A stretch of 64,000 bases of DNA from Rossellomorea sp. BNER (GTDB taxonomy: Bacteria; Bacillota; Bacilli; Bacillales; Bacillaceae_B). The number at the start of each line of letters is the position of its first letter. Within the stretch, counting starts at the first letter, position 1. A program made the translations under genes and the position numbers. This document shows positions 1 to 9,578 of the stretch, in pieces. The stretch covers positions 35,292 to 99,291 of the forward strand of contig JANAVG010000008.1 in assembly GCA_024213275.1 (NCBI GenBank), given 5' to 3'. Under the pieces are notes generated by a model. The model did not search any database. It saw nothing but the letters and a program-made list of their open reading frames with translations, and was not told the origin of the DNA.

Positions 1-1381
1 TAAAGCTGATGGTAATGAACCAGAAAGCCCATTTTCCAATTTTTTCGCTTAAACTGAAACCAAAGATTTTTGGCCACCAGTACGTAAATCCGGCTAATAC
101 GGCAAAGACGGTACCAGGAATCAAGACATAATGGAAATGTGCAACCAGGAACATTGTATTATGGTATTGATAATCGGCACTTGCCATTGCAAGCATTACC
201 CCTGTGACTCCCCCAATGGTGAAGATCGGGATGAACGCTAAAGAGTAAAGCATTGGTACTGTGAAAACGATCTTTCCTTTGTACAAGGTGAAAAGCCAGT
301 TAAAGATCTTAACCCCTGTCGGAACAGCAATCGCCATCGTGGTGATTGAGAAAATGCCGTTAACCATTGCACCATGTCCCATTGTGTAGAAATGGTGGGC
401 CCAAACAATGAATGATAAGGCTGAAATAGCTACCATACTAATGACCATTGATTTGTACCCATATAGGTTTCTACGCGCAAAGGTTGAAATGATTTCACTG
501 AAAATACCAAAGGCTGGCAGGATCACAATATATACCTCAGGATGTCCCCAAACCCAGAAGAGGTTGGCCCAAAGCATATCCATACCGCCATTACTCATCG
601 TAAAGAATTGAGTACCAAAGAGACGGTCCATTGTCATTAATGCAAGAGCAACGGTTAGAACAGGGAAAGCAAATACAATAATGACGTTTGTGATTAAGAT
701 TGACCACGTAAACATTGGCATTTTCATTAATTTTAACCCTGGTGCTCTCATTTTTAGGATGGTAACGATAAAGTTAATACCTGTCATCAATGTACCGATC
801 CCGGCAATTTGAATCGCTATTGCGTAATAGTTACTTCCAACGCTTTTACTGAACTCATTTCCAGCTAGCGGGAAGTAAGATGTCCAGCCTGCGTCAGGTG
901 AGCCTCCAACTACGAAGGATATATTAAACAACATCGCCCCGAAAAAGAATAACCAAAAGCTGAGTGCATTCAATCGAGGGAATGCAACGTCACGTGCTCC
1001 AATTTGAAGGGGAGTGACAATATTCATTAAACCTATGATAAAAGGCATCGCCATAAATAAGATCATAACGACCCCGTGTGTAGTGAAAATTTCATTATAG
1101 TGCTGCCCATCTAGCAAGCCATTTTCAGGCACTGCTAACTGAGCGCGCATCAATAGGGCATCTGCTCCGCCGCGGAATAGCATTAGTAAGGCAGAGATAA
1201 TATACATGACGCCGATTCGCTTATGGTCAACAGTTGTCAACCATTCACGCCAAAGGTAACCCCATTTTTTAAAGTAAGTAAGTCCGAGTATGATGGCTAA
1301 AATTGTCACGCCAATAGCAATTTGCGACATGACAATCATTGGACCACTATGGGGTACAGCAAATCTATCGAAATAATCCAT
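1..1381 (-). CDS. qoxB: Cytochrome aa3 quinol oxidase subunit I (partial, 3' end outside window)
   Basis: Catalytic subunit of a proton-pumping haem-copper quinol oxidase in the cytoplasmic membrane, which reduces oxygen with menaquinol electrons. Reading left from ATG 1381 gives about 460 residues of an expected 650, so the last third lies beyond the window edge. The translation is a run of membrane helices with family I landmarks: the WGHPEVY stretch (Cu-B histidine and the cross-linked tyrosine) and a [11 protein letters not shown] stretch (further Cu-B histidines). The start is fixed by a GAAAGGAGT ribosome-binding site and lies about 55 bases after the qoxA stop, so both belong to one operon. 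The paired subunit II shows no Cu-A motif, which supports quinol rather than cytochrome c as donor. Confidence 0.95.
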   Translation of the reverse strand, partial: MDYFDRFAVPHSGPMIVMSQIAIGVTILAIILGLTYFKKWGYLWREWLTTVDHKRIGVMYIISALLMLFRGGADALLMRAQLAVPENGLLDGQHYNEIFTTHGVVMILFMAMPFIIGLMNIVTPLQIGARDVAFPRLNALSFWLFFFGAMLFNISFVVGGSPDAGWTSYFPLAGNEFSKSVGSNYYAIAIQIAGIGTLMTGINFIVTILKMRAPGLKLMKMPMFTWSILITNVIIVFAFPVLTVALALMTMDRLFGTQFFTMSNGGMDMLWANLFWVWGHPEVYIVILPAFGIFSEIISTFARRNLYGYKSMVISMVAISALSFIVWAHHFYTMGHGAMVNGIFSITTMAIAVPTGVKIFNWLFTLYKGKIVFTVPMLYSLAFIPIFTIGGVTGVMLAMASADYQYHNTMFLVAHFHYVLIPGTVFAVLAGFTYWWPKIFGFSLSEKIGKWAFWFITISF

Positions 1382-1435
1382 TGCTTTGTAACTCCTTTCG
1401 AATATATTCATGAACAAGCATCGATTTTATATCAT

Positions 1436-2347
1436 TTAGTGATGACTATGATCAGATTCTGAATCGTGTTCATCATGTGAATCTGATTCTTCTGATGTTG
1501 AACTTCCATGATGGTGTCCAGCATTCTCCCCTTCAGGAGCAGGATAAAATGCTTGTTGTGTTCCGTTGAACGTCTTCCGTCCTACATGTCCATCTTCTAA
1601 TAATCGATCGAATTCTTTTTTAGTCAGCTTATCAGCTGAGTTTTTAACATCTGAAACCCACTCATCATAATCTTTCTGAGTCATAGCTAATGCTTCAAAT
1701 TTCATTTCGGCAAAGCCTGCACCGTTAAAATTAGAATTTCGTCCCATATAGGAACCTGGAACATCTGCTAATAAATGCAAAGTGTTGACCATATCGCTCA
1801 TGGCATATTTTTGTCCACCGAGCTGCGGAATCCATAAACTAGAGATGGTTCCGTGAGAATACAGCTTAAATTCGACTGGTCGATCTATAGGAATATTCAC
1901 GTAGTTAACTGTTTCAATATTTTCTTCTGGATAACTAAAATGCCACTTCCAGTTTGAAGAGGAAGCATAGATGACTAATGGTTCCTTATCTTCATACCCT
2001 TTCGGAGTAGCCTCAACTTCATATGTCGATTGTACAGTGACAACGGAGAGAAACGCCACGATGAGTACTGGGATTGTCACCCATATGATTTCCAGTGTCT
2101 TACTACCTTCGATATGAGGAGGTTCATAATCTTTATCTGCTTTAGAAGCACGATACTTCGTTAGCATGAAGACGAAGAGACCAGTAACCACTAGTACAAT
2201 AAAGGCCATTGTCCACATCGATAATTTAATTACATCTGCTTGAGTTTGAGCGACAGGACCTTTAGGATCTAGTACGGCTAATTCACAGCCTGAAAGCACT
2301 GTAATAATGGTAAAAACTATAAATAGCAAAGCCCATTTCATTTTCAT
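1436..2347 (-). CDS. qoxA: Cytochrome aa3 quinol oxidase subunit II, lipoprotein
   Basis: Subunit II of the quinol oxidase, anchored outside the membrane. The chosen ATG at 2347 gives 303 residues, follows a GAAAGGGG site by seven bases, and begins a lipoprotein signal peptide with the lipobox LSGC (Cys21); an in-frame ATG at 2410 has no such support. Two membrane helices follow (about residues 45-70 and 85-110), then a cupredoxin-like external domain. The Cu-A ligands of cytochrome c oxidases are not evident, as expected for a quinol oxidase. The last 25 residues are very rich in His, Asp, Glu and Ser, a possible metal-binding tail. It is the first gene of the operon, with qoxB behind it. 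Confidence 0.93.
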   Translation of the reverse strand: MKMKWALLFIVFTIITVLSGCELAVLDPKGPVAQTQADVIKLSMWTMAFIVLVVTGLFVFMLTKYRASKADKDYEPPHIEGSKTLEIIWVTIPVLIVAFLSVVTVQSTYEVEATPKGYEDKEPLVIYASSSNWKWHFSYPEENIETVNYVNIPIDRPVEFKLYSHGTISSLWIPQLGGQKYAMSDMVNTLHLLADVPGSYMGRNSNFNGAGFAEMKFEALAMTQKDYDEWVSDVKNSADKLTKKEFDRLLEDGHVGRKTFNGTQQAFYPAPEGENAGHHHGSSTSEESDSHDEHDSESDHSHH

Positions 2348-2429
2348 ACAGATTCCCCTTTCTTTTTGGAGTATGGGTAATAATTGTTTTTTGAAAAGAA
2401 TGTAAAACATTTAACAAAATGGCGTTTTT

Positions 2430-2471
2430 ATTATAGTAAAACAAAAACAATCAAATGTGACCTATTTCACA
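2430..2471 (-). promoter_or_regulatory. qox promoter region with a Rex/Fnr-like operator
   Basis: On the minus strand a TATAAT -10 box lies at 2435-2430, about 85 bases before the qoxA start. Just upstream, 2456-2471 reads TGTGA-N6-TCACA, an exact match to the Fnr/CRP-type half-site pattern. Its minus-strand form with flanks (TTGTGAAATAGGTCACA) also resembles the NADH-sensing Rex box. Control of an oxidase by a redox sensor is plausible; which protein binds is inference. Confidence 0.45.
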
Positions 2472-2629
2472 AAATGTTCACGAAGAAGTAATCAGTAAAC
2501 GTCAAAAAATGTTCATAAATAAGCTGTCAGTGAATGGAATAGAGAGTAATAAATTGCACTTTTCAAAAAATGGAGTAAATAATTTACTAATAATTCAAAT
2601 ATTAATGATATTTTAATATAATAAAAAAG

Positions 2630-2676
2630 AAGCCGATTCTAGTCAGCTGTTAGATAACAATGACTTGAGTCGGCTT
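2630..2676. terminator. Bidirectional hairpin terminator
   Basis: The arms AAGCCGATTCTAGTCA (2630-2645) and TGACTTGAGTCGGCTT (2661-2676) pair with two mismatches around a 15-base loop. A run of A precedes and T-rich sequence follows, so it could stop transcription on either strand. It lies between qoxA and the family A repeat. Confidence 0.6.
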
Positions 2677-2775
2677 TATTTATGGAATTTACATTATGTA
2701 GAGTTAATCACTTTCTTGCCCTATATGAGATGAAGGATTAATGTAGGGATGCTTACTCAAAAAAGAGTAGTGGTT

Positions 2776-2862
2776 GATTTCCGCTCCAATCACTTCTTTA
2801 TAGATAGTTTGCTTTCACAAAATCTATTAATAAAACAACAATCCTTTTAGAAAAGAGCCTAT
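2776..2862. repeat. Family A dispersed repeat, short copy
   Basis: This stretch, from GATTTCCGCTCCAATCA to AGAAAAGAGCCT, is closely matched at 21342-21424 and, on the other strand, at 7546-7692. Its right end matches the ends of the copies at 14699-14870 and 19213-19432. It contains no gene and appears to be an internally shortened member of a mobile-element-like family. Confidence 0.7.
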
Positions 2863-2889
2863 TTCAAAAAACAATTTAACTATTTTCTT

Positions 2890-3123
2890 TCAATTTTCGT
2901 CTATCTTTAATTTTGCTTCTATCTTTTCTAAAAGTTCTTCATAATTTTCAATAACGATAGGTCTTTTGTTAATAACAGCAAAACTTTCTATCATGCATTG
3001 CCCGCAATTACCTAAGCAGTAATCCTCTTCAATCGTGATAGTGGGATTTTGCTCTGCCAATTCCTTAATTTTAAAGGATCCATTCATGTAATTTGAAGTG
3101 CAAAATTTTACTACACAGCCCAT
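2890..3123 (-). CDS. DUF1450 (YuzB-like) small Cys-rich protein
   Basis: A 77-residue soluble protein with the pattern of DUF1450/YuzB: an N-terminal FCTSN stretch and a central CLGNCGQC cluster, which gives four cysteines suited to metal or Fe-S binding. Three ATG codons stand in a row at 3129-3121; the third, which gives MGC, is seven bases from GGAGG, the usual distance, so it was chosen. The gene is alone on its strand between the qox operon and the divergent fahA operon. The family function is not established; the cysteine spacing recalls thioredoxin-like ferredoxins, but nothing here shows electron transfer. Confidence 0.75.
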   Translation of the reverse strand: MGCVVKFCTSNYMNGSFKIKELAEQNPTITIEEDYCLGNCGQCMIESFAVINKRPIVIENYEELLEKIEAKLKIDEN

Positions 3124-3303
3124 CATCATTCCTCCTTGTTCGCTATTCGTGGAGTCAATTATATTCAGAAAAATCTGCCTATGCAAACAGGTACACAAAA
3201 GCATGAACGCTTTAACCTAGTAACGCTTTAGTGTTTTTTGACTTTAATGGGAGTTTTTGCACGAAATCATTTTTCGCTTTATAATGACATCATTGTTAGA
3301 AAA

Positions 3304-3318
3304 TTTAAAACGTTTTCA
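3304..3318. promoter_or_regulatory. Candidate CcpA cre site before fahA
   Basis: The 15-mer TTTAAAACGTTTTCA matches the cre consensus WTGNAANCGNWNNCW at all fixed positions but one, and is nearly palindromic about the central CG. It lies about 90 bases before the fahA start, where carbon-catabolite repression of an amino-acid degradation operon would be expected. Confidence 0.5.
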
Positions 3319-3408
3319 ATTATATAAATAGTGTAAGCGGAGGAGGAAAGGTCATCCCTTAGTGACATGATAGCATTAAATATTTTTACAACATGAAGGA
3401 GGATATAA

Positions 3409-4683
3409 ATGAATCATTCGTTTATTGAAGTGAAAACAGATTCCCATTTTCCCATTCAAAACCTCCCTTATGGGGTATTCCGACCAAAAAATGGTGGCAC
3501 TCCCCGTGTGGGTGTAGCGATAGGGGATTACGTCTTGGATCTTTCAATAATAGATGCTTCAGGACTTTTAAATATCCCGGAATTACAAGGAAAGGAAGTT
3601 TTTAAACAATCCACCCTTAATGAGTTTATGTCCATGAATCGGAAAGTATGGAGTTCAGTAAGGACAAGACTCCAAACCCTACTGCGTTCTGATGAACCAA
3701 TACTTCGCGACCAATTCGTCCTTCGCGATCAAGCATTTTATCAACAAAAAGATGTAGAAATGCTTTTGCCTGTAGAAATTGGTGATTACACAGATTTTTA
3801 TGCATCAAAAGAACATGCAATGAATGTAGGAATGATGTTTCGCGGCAAAGAGAATGCCTTAATGCCAAATTGGTTGAATCTACCCGTTGGCTATCATGGA
3901 CGTGCTAGTTCAATCGTAATAAGTGGTACAGACATACGTCGACCACTTGGTCAAATGAAAACACCAGAAAGTGAGACTCCTATTTTTGGGCCATGCCTTC
4001 GCTTTGATTTTGAATTAGAAATGGGATGTTTGATCGGTCCTGGCAATAAGCTGGGGACGTCAATTCCTGTTGATGAAGCAGAGGATCATATCTTTGGTCT
4101 TGTTCTTGTAAATGATTGGAGCGCACGTGATATCCAAGCCTGGGAGTATCAGCCTCTTGGACCTTTCCTAGGCAAAAATTTTGCGACCTCGATCTCGCCT
4201 TGGGTTGTATCAATAGAAGCGTTAGAGCCTTTCAGAGTAAATGGGCCTACACCAGAAGTGGAGCAACTTCCTTATTTACAACAATCCAGAAAAGGATCTT
4301 TTGATATCGAATTAGCAGTGAATCTCCGCGGGGAAAACATGGAATACCCGCAACGTATTTGTCAAAGTAACTTCCGCCACCTTTACTGGAGTATGGCTCA
4401 GCAAATCGCTCATCATACGGTAGGCGGATGTAATTTACGGACAGGGGATTTGCTAGCTTCAGGGACTATTAGCGGATCAACACCTGAATCACGAGGCAGT
4501 TTATTGGAACTCACATGGGGTGGTTTAGAACCCATTTTAATGAATAATGGCGAACAGCGGAAATGGTTAGAAGATGGCGATGAATTGACCCTAACCGCAT
4601 GGTGTCAGGGGAATGGCTATCGTATCGGATTTGGGGAAGTGACAGGGTGCATTCTCCCTGCACTAGAATTCTCTAAAATATAA
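3409..4683 (+). CDS. fahA: Fumarylacetoacetase
   Basis: Hydrolyses fumarylacetoacetate to fumarate and acetoacetate (EC 3.7.1.2), the last step of tyrosine degradation through homogentisate. The 424-residue length is normal for the family. An N-terminal small domain (about 1-120) is followed by the catalytic beta-roll with the metal-binding FDFELEMG stretch and the NDWSARDIQAWEYQPLG signature. GGAGG lies eight bases before ATG. Downstream lie an NhaC transporter and phenylalanine dehydrogenase on the same strand, so the set probably degrades Phe/Tyr. The hydroxyphenylpyruvate and homogentisate dioxygenases needed between them are not in this window. A nearly exact cre site precedes the gene. 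Confidence 0.93.
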   Translation: MNHSFIEVKTDSHFPIQNLPYGVFRPKNGGTPRVGVAIGDYVLDLSIIDASGLLNIPELQGKEVFKQSTLNEFMSMNRKVWSSVRTRLQTLLRSDEPILRDQFVLRDQAFYQQKDVEMLLPVEIGDYTDFYASKEHAMNVGMMFRGKENALMPNWLNLPVGYHGRASSIVISGTDIRRPLGQMKTPESETPIFGPCLRFDFELEMGCLIGPGNKLGTSIPVDEAEDHIFGLVLVNDWSARDIQAWEYQPLGPFLGKNFATSISPWVVSIEALEPFRVNGPTPEVEQLPYLQQSRKGSFDIELAVNLRGENMEYPQRICQSNFRHLYWSMAQQIAHHTVGGCNLRTGDLLASGTISGSTPESRGSLLELTWGGLEPILMNNGEQRKWLEDGDELTLTAWCQGNGYRIGFGEVTGCILPALEFSKI

Positions 4684-4744
4684 ATTCTACTAATCAAACT
4701 AGGGAACACACCTAGATAGTGACATACCATTTTCGGACGATAAT

Positions 4745-4759
4745 TTGGAAACGCTTTCT
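4745..4759. promoter_or_regulatory. CcpA cre site between fahA and nhaC
   Basis: TTGGAAACGCTTTCT fits all fixed positions of the cre consensus WTGNAANCGNWNNCW. It lies in the 138-base gap after fahA, 63 bases before the next start codon, so it could repress a promoter for the transporter and dehydrogenase or act as a roadblock within the operon. Confidence 0.65.
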
Positions 4760-4821
4760 CTTCAGGGATCCATGTAACTCTAAGGTGCCAGGCCTCATAA
4801 AGAAGATAAAGGAGAAGATAT

Positions 4822-6261
4822 ATGAGAAGACCTTCATTTCTTGCCTCGATCATCGTTGTATTGATCGTTATTACTTTATTAGGGATTAGCATTCTTCATT
4901 ATGGTGTCGCACCTCAGATTCCGATTGTTATCGCAGCCATCTTTGTTGCCTGTTATGGCCAGACATTGGGTTATAAATGGAAAGAGTTAGAGAGTGCTAT
5001 GGCAAAAGGGATTTTTTATGGAATCCCATCGATCTTAATTCTCTGTTTAATAGGAATGTTAATAGGAGTATGGGTTCTTAATGGAACAGTCCCAACGATA
5101 ACTTATTATGGATTACACACTTTATCACCTGACTTTTTCCTAATGTCAACCGTTCTAATTTGTTCGATTGTCTCGGTTGTTTGTGGAAGTTCATGGAGTG
5201 CTATTGGGACGATCGGTGTTTCCTTAATGGGAGTTGCCTATGGTCTAGGCATTTCTCCAGCCATGACTGCTGGTGCCATTGTTTGCGGAGCGATCTTTGG
5301 TGATAAAATCTCTCCCCTTTCAGATACTACAAATCTTGCATCAGCAACAGCTAAAGTAAATATCTATGAACATATTAAACATATGCTATGGACCACGATT
5401 CCGAGTTTTATCATCACATTAGGTGTATTTACCGCTATCGGATTATTTCTTGATAGAGGCAATGAAGATAGTAGTCAGATTGAAACCATAATGAACGTTT
5501 TAAATGATGAATTTATGATTACACCAATCACTCTTATTTCGCCATTGTTAATCATTATTCTAGCTGTAAAACGTATGAGTCCTATTCCATCACTTGTCAT
5601 TGGTTTAATCGTAGCGATTATGACCACTTTCTACACGGTTCCAAATGTAGCGATTGGGACGATTATGGAAACGGCCCATAATGGCTATGTTGCTGAAACA
5701 GGGGTAGAAGCGATAGATCAATTACTTTCACTTGGCGGGCTTAGCAGTATGTTATTTGGGGTTTCACTCATTTTAATCTCACTTGCTTTCGGAGGAATCA
5801 TTCAACAAATTGGAATCGCTCACTCCATTATTGAGGGAATTCAAAAAATGTTAAAAAACAGGGGCAATGTAATCACCTCAACCGTTTGCTCTTGTCTCGG
5901 TATTAACTTAACTGTCGGGGAACAGTATTTATCTATTATTTTACCTGGGCAGTTATTTGAATCAGCTTTTAAAAAGGTAAAACTTCATCCTAAAAATTTA
6001 TCTAGAACCTTGGAGGATGCAGGAACCATTATCCATCCCATGATCCCATGGGGAGTAACAGGAGCCTTTATTATGTCCACATTAAATATCGGGATGGAAT
6101 ATGTTCCTTATGTCTTTATTAGTATGATTACGCCGGTCATTGCCATTATCTATGGATATACCGGAATTGGTTTGGCTCCTTTACAGGAAGAAGAAAGGGA
6201 AAGAGAAATAGAATCAATTGAAAACAAGAGTAAAGTAACAAGAAATGTAATGGAAGGTTAA
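4822..6261 (+). CDS. nhaC: NhaC-family Na+/H+ antiporter or amino-acid exchanger
   Basis: A polytopic membrane protein of 479 residues with about 11-12 helices and the NhaC-family core, including [11 protein letters not shown] and the [14 protein letters not shown] stretch with the acidic and polar residues typical of the family. GGAGA precedes ATG. The family contains both Na+/H+ antiporters and substrate exchangers such as malate/lactate MleN, and NhaC genes also occur in tyrosine-decarboxylation clusters. Here it sits between fahA and phenylalanine dehydrogenase, so transport of an aromatic amino acid or a product of its breakdown is a reasonable inference, although the sequence alone does not reveal the substrate. 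It is separated from the dehydrogenase by 22 bases. Confidence 0.85.
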   Translation: MRRPSFLASIIVVLIVITLLGISILHYGVAPQIPIVIAAIFVACYGQTLGYKWKELESAMAKGIFYGIPSILILCLIGMLIGVWVLNGTVPTITYYGLHTLSPDFFLMSTVLICSIVSVVCGSSWSAIGTIGVSLMGVAYGLGISPAMTAGAIVCGAIFGDKISPLSDTTNLASATAKVNIYEHIKHMLWTTIPSFIITLGVFTAIGLFLDRGNEDSSQIETIMNVLNDEFMITPITLISPLLIIILAVKRMSPIPSLVIGLIVAIMTTFYTVPNVAIGTIMETAHNGYVAETGVEAIDQLLSLGGLSSMLFGVSLILISLAFGGIIQQIGIAHSIIEGIQKMLKNRGNVITSTVCSCLGINLTVGEQYLSIILPGQLFESAFKKVKLHPKNLSRTLEDAGTIIHPMIPWGVTGAFIMSTLNIGMEYVPYVFISMITPVIAIIYGYTGIGLAPLQEEEREREIESIENKSKVTRNVMEG

Positions 6262-6283
6262 CCATTTACTAGGAGGAATTAAA

Positions 6284-7438
6284 ATGACATTGACACTACC
6301 AACAGAGAACCCAAACAGACAAACAGGTTCATTCGACATGTTCACAAAAATTCAAAATCATGAACAAGTATTATTTTGTAATGATCCGGAAACAGGATTA
6401 AAAGCGATTATTGCGATTCATGATACTACCCTTGGACCAGCATTAGGCGGGACGAGAATGAGACCTTATCACACATTTGAGGAAGCTTTAGAAGATGCTT
6501 TACGGTTATCAAAAGGGATGACATACAAAAACGCTGCAGCTGATAATGACTTCGGTGGTGGTAAAGGAGTGATTATTGGAGACCCGTTGAAGGATAAAAC
6601 TCCAGAATTATTCCGTGCTTATGGACAATTTATTGATTCCTTAAATGGCCGATTCTATACAGGAACGGACATGGGAACCGTCCTAGACGATTTTGTTCAT
6701 GCACATAAAGAAACAAACTGTATTGCTGGATTACCAGAGGAGTACGGTGGAGGTGGTGAAACATCGGTTCCTACAGCTCTTGGTATTTTATACAGTATTC
6801 AGGCAGTAGCCAACACATTATGGGGACATGAAAACTTAACAGGAAAAAGATTTGCGATTCAAGGACTAGGGAAAGTTGGGTATAAAGTAGCGGAACACCT
6901 ACTAGAACATGGGGCTGATCTATTTGTTACAGATGTTTCTGACGAAGCAGTACAGACTTTAGTAGAGAAAGCAAAACAAATGGGTGGAAATGCAATGGCT
7001 GTCAAGGGTGATGAAATTTATGGTATGGATGCAGATGTGTTTGTTCCATGTGCCATTGGGGGCATTATCAATGATCAAACCATCGATCAACTAAAAGTAA
7101 AAGGAATTGCAGGTGCTGCCAATAACCAACTTCTACATGAGAACCATGCAAAAATTTTAAAAGACAAAGGAATTCTTTATGCACCCGATTATATTGTAAA
7201 TAGTGGCGGCGTCATCCAAGTAGCGGATGAATTATATGGACCGAACAAAAGCCGGGTATTAAGTAAAACAAAAACCATTTATCGTTCGATTCTTGAGGTT
7301 CTAAAACAATCAGAAAATGAAAATATTACCACTTTAGAAGCGGCAAACTTGATATGTGAAAAAAGATTGAATGTAAGAAAGCAAAGAGCAAGCTTTTTCA
7401 CACCTAATAAACGCCCGAAATGGCAGGTTCGTCATTAA
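6284..7438 (+). CDS. pdh: Phenylalanine dehydrogenase (Glu/Leu/Phe/Val dehydrogenase family)
   Basis: NAD-dependent oxidative deamination of phenylalanine to phenylpyruvate is the likely reaction. The 384-residue protein has the N-terminal catalytic domain with [17 protein letters not shown] (catalytic lysine, glycine-rich loop) and a Rossmann domain starting at GLGKVG near residue 205. By recall, the text runs closer to Lysinibacillus phenylalanine dehydrogenase than to leucine dehydrogenase: [30 protein letters not shown] and a C-terminal RPKW tail. Leucine or valine use cannot be excluded. AGGAGG precedes ATG. It is the last gene of the fahA-nhaC group, feeding phenylpyruvate into the aromatic pathway or transamination. 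Confidence 0.85.
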   Translation: MTLTLPTENPNRQTGSFDMFTKIQNHEQVLFCNDPETGLKAIIAIHDTTLGPALGGTRMRPYHTFEEALEDALRLSKGMTYKNAAADNDFGGGKGVIIGDPLKDKTPELFRAYGQFIDSLNGRFYTGTDMGTVLDDFVHAHKETNCIAGLPEEYGGGGETSVPTALGILYSIQAVANTLWGHENLTGKRFAIQGLGKVGYKVAEHLLEHGADLFVTDVSDEAVQTLVEKAKQMGGNAMAVKGDEIYGMDADVFVPCAIGGIINDQTIDQLKVKGIAGAANNQLLHENHAKILKDKGILYAPDYIVNSGGVIQVADELYGPNKSRVLSKTKTIYRSILEVLKQSENENITTLEAANLICEKRLNVRKQRASFFTPNKRPKWQVRH

Positions 7439-7457
7439 TTAAAACTATAAAAAATTC

Positions 7458-7500
7458 CAAGGGGCTGTCCCAAACCAGGGTGTCAGGAATCATAACTTCC
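7458..7500. repeat. Half copy of the family B hairpin repeat
   Basis: The stretch from CAAGGGGCTGTCCC to CATAACTTCC is the reverse complement of the right half of the family B elements at 12028 and 23811. The partner arm is missing, so this copy cannot form the long hairpin. It follows the dehydrogenase gene directly. Confidence 0.6.
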
Positions 7501-7502
7501 AT

Positions 7503-7555
7503 TAAAGAGCTAGTTTTGAGAAATCTTATTTCAAAGCTGGCTCTTTTATTTTAGT
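7503..7555 (+). terminator. Terminator after phenylalanine dehydrogenase
   Basis: AAAGAGCTAGTTTTGA pairs, with G-U pairs, to TCAAAGCTGGCTCTTT, followed by TTTATTTTAG. It stands right after the half repeat and before the ABC exporter genes. Confidence 0.55.
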
Positions 7556-7692
7556 TCTTTTCTAAAAGCCTGTTGTAAATAGATTTTGTGAAGCAAACCA
7601 TCGATAAAGAAGTTGATTGGTGCGGAAAGCGAGCAACCTTTCGCTGCTCTCTTTTTGGAAAAATAGCAACAAAGTTTACAAAAACAGCCTTT
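7546..7692. repeat. Family A dispersed repeat, reverse orientation
   Basis: Read on the minus strand, this contains the same CCAATCAACTTCTTTAT...GTTTGCTT core as the copies at 2776 and 21342. Its ends, GCTCTTTT-like on one side and TTGTTGCTATTTT-type on the other, correspond to the ends of the longer copies. The reading frame that covers it looks like a by-product of the repeat, not a gene. Confidence 0.65.
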
Positions 7693-7853
7693 ATTTTTGA
7701 TAAAAAATATTTTGGATCTAACATTTTTATATACCTGTAGCATAAACCCTGTTATTTGTTGTTAGCATGTCTCTATATAAATTTGTAACCAGTCGTTCAT
7801 CATGCGTTCATATTCCACTTATATACTCAAGAAGAACTGAAGGAGGAAATGAT

Positions 7854-8888
7854 ATGAAGATTGCATGGAAAGAAATCAAAAAAAATAAAGCACGTTTTAT
7901 GATACTGGGATCCATTATCTTTTTAGTTAGCTTTTTAACGTTTATTATTTCAGGGTTATCGAATGGTTTATCCCAAGATAATGCCGCTATTATTAAAGAT
8001 CTGCCAGAAGGTCATTTTTATATGAATTCAGACGCAGAAGAAACGTATAATGCGTCTAAAATTGATAAAAAACTTGAGAATGAAATTTTAAAAGATCATA
8101 AAGACGCAGCAGCTTTTTCAATCCAAATGGGCTTTGTGAATGACAATAAGGATAAACAGCATAGTGTGGCATTTGTGGCAGCGACCGAGTCAAAAATGTT
8201 TGAAGAAGTTGGAAAGGGAGAAGTCATTTTAGATTCTTCATTAAAAGATGAAGAAATCAAAGTGGGAGATAAGTTAACGAACAATCAATTTAGCGGTGAA
8301 TTTGAGGTCAAAGGCTTTGTCGATCAGAAAAAGTTTAGTCACGCCCCTGTAGCCTATATCAATACAGAAAATTACGAAGAGATTTATAAAGTGAAAGAGA
8401 AGCAATTATTGTTTATACCAGGTGAAGATGAAGCTCCATCTTATTCAGGATTACAGTCATTTTCTAAAAAAGAATTTCTTAATACCATTCCAAGCTACAG
8501 TGCGGAACAACTATCATTAAATATGATTACTTGGTTTTTAGTTGTCATTAGTGGAATGTTATTTGCGATTTTCTTCTATATGATGAATGTTCAAAAAATC
8601 GGTTTGTATGGCATATTGAAAGCGATTGGTTTCAAAACCATTTCATTATTCCGAATGATGTGGTATCAGATGATTTTCATTACGCTGGTCGCACTGGGAT
8701 TATCAGTCGCATTGAGTCAAGGGTTTGGTGTTATCGCACCTGAAGGCTTGCCATTTGATTTAACGGCGCAAACAAGTATTCAATTGTCTGTTGTTTTTAT
8801 CGTCATTGGATTTGTGGGAGCAACACTTTCTGGCCTGCAAATTAAGAAAGTGGAGCCATTACAAGCGATTCAACAAGGAGAGGTTTAA
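7854..8888 (+). CDS. ABC exporter permease, HrtB-like (FtsX/MacB fold)
   Basis: Membrane subunit of a type VII (MacB-type) ABC exporter. ATG 7854 was chosen over an in-frame ATG at 7767 because AAGGAGG lies seven bases before it and the protein then begins with a charged stretch and a first helix (about 18-40). A 200-residue external domain and three C-terminal helices follow, with the family text FFYMMNVQKIGLYGILKAIGF. At 344 residues it resembles staphylococcal HrtB in length and pattern (the IPSYSAEQLSLNM stretch before helix 2), so haem efflux is possible. The usual HssRS sensor pair is absent. The ATPase gene begins one base after its stop. Confidence 0.7.
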   Translation: MKIAWKEIKKNKARFMILGSIIFLVSFLTFIISGLSNGLSQDNAAIIKDLPEGHFYMNSDAEETYNASKIDKKLENEILKDHKDAAAFSIQMGFVNDNKDKQHSVAFVAATESKMFEEVGKGEVILDSSLKDEEIKVGDKLTNNQFSGEFEVKGFVDQKKFSHAPVAYINTENYEEIYKVKEKQLLFIPGEDEAPSYSGLQSFSKKEFLNTIPSYSAEQLSLNMITWFLVVISGMLFAIFFYMMNVQKIGLYGILKAIGFKTISLFRMMWYQMIFITLVALGLSVALSQGFGVIAPEGLPFDLTAQTSIQLSVVFIVIGFVGATLSGLQIKKVEPLQAIQQGEV

Positions 8889-8889
8889 T

Positions 8890-9564
8890 ATGACAGTATT
8901 TCAAATAGACGATGTCAAAAAAACATTTAAAAATGGTGAGGTAAAAGAGCAGGTTCTAAAAGGGATTAACCTTACCCTGAATGAAGGTGAAATCACGGCA
9001 TTAGTGGGTGCGTCCGGCTCCGGTAAGAGTACAATACTTACTATTGCAGCGGGACTTCAGCGTGCGTCTGAGGGACAGGTTGTATTCGAAGGTGAGAACT
9101 TAAGTAAAATGAATCAAGAGCAGATTCGAAATGTGAGAGCCAAGCAGTTTGGTTTCATTTTTCAATCATCACATCTTGTTCCTTTTCTCACGGTTCAAGA
9201 ACAACTAATGGTCATGCTGGAGGTTGCCGAATCAAAGCTTAAAAAACATGAACAAAAAAGAGAAGTAGACAGATTACTCGAATTGGTGGATATGAATCAC
9301 CGAAAGGATGCTTATCCATCCTCATTATCGGGAGGAGAGAAGCAGAGAGTCGCCATTGCTAGAGCATTAATACACAAACCTAAGATGCTATTTGCAGATG
9401 AGCCAACGGCTAGTTTAGACTCAAGAAGATCAAAAGATGTCATGACCTTGATTAGAGATTTAACGAAAACCATGAATATCACAACACTTATGGTCACCCA
9501 TGATGAAGAGATGCTTTCCTATGCAGACCATATCGTGACAATGAAGGATGGGTTAATTCAGTAG
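8890..9564 (+). CDS. ABC exporter ATP-binding protein, HrtA-like
   Basis: ATPase partner of the permease just upstream. The 224-residue protein has Walker A GASGSGKST, signature LSGGEKQRVAIARA, Walker B LFADEPTASLD and switch histidine TLMVTHD in normal order. The ATG at 8890 was chosen because AAGGAGAGG lies just before it and because the longer frame would run into the permease. The pair forms a two-gene transcription unit closed by the family B hairpin. The substrate is inferred only from the HrtB-like partner; lipoprotein or peptide export are alternatives in the wider family. Confidence 0.8.
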   Translation: MTVFQIDDVKKTFKNGEVKEQVLKGINLTLNEGEITALVGASGSGKSTILTIAAGLQRASEGQVVFEGENLSKMNQEQIRNVRAKQFGFIFQSSHLVPFLTVQEQLMVMLEVAESKLKKHEQKREVDRLLELVDMNHRKDAYPSSLSGGEKQRVAIARALIHKPKMLFADEPTASLDSRRSKDVMTLIRDLTKTMNITTLMVTHDEEMLSYADHIVTMKDGLIQ

Positions 9565-9578
9565 AATTCGTTTATTGG

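Noticed and set aside
408..611. Plus-strand frame of 67 codons inside the oxidase gene.
   Set aside because: It is antisense to qoxB, whose protein is clearly conserved.
4617..4892. Minus-strand frame of 91 codons at the fahA-nhaC junction.
   Set aside because: It is antisense to the end of fahA and the start of nhaC and lacks a ribosome-binding site.
7546..7743. Minus-strand 65-codon Cys- and Phe-rich frame.
   Set aside because: It lies within a family A repeat.
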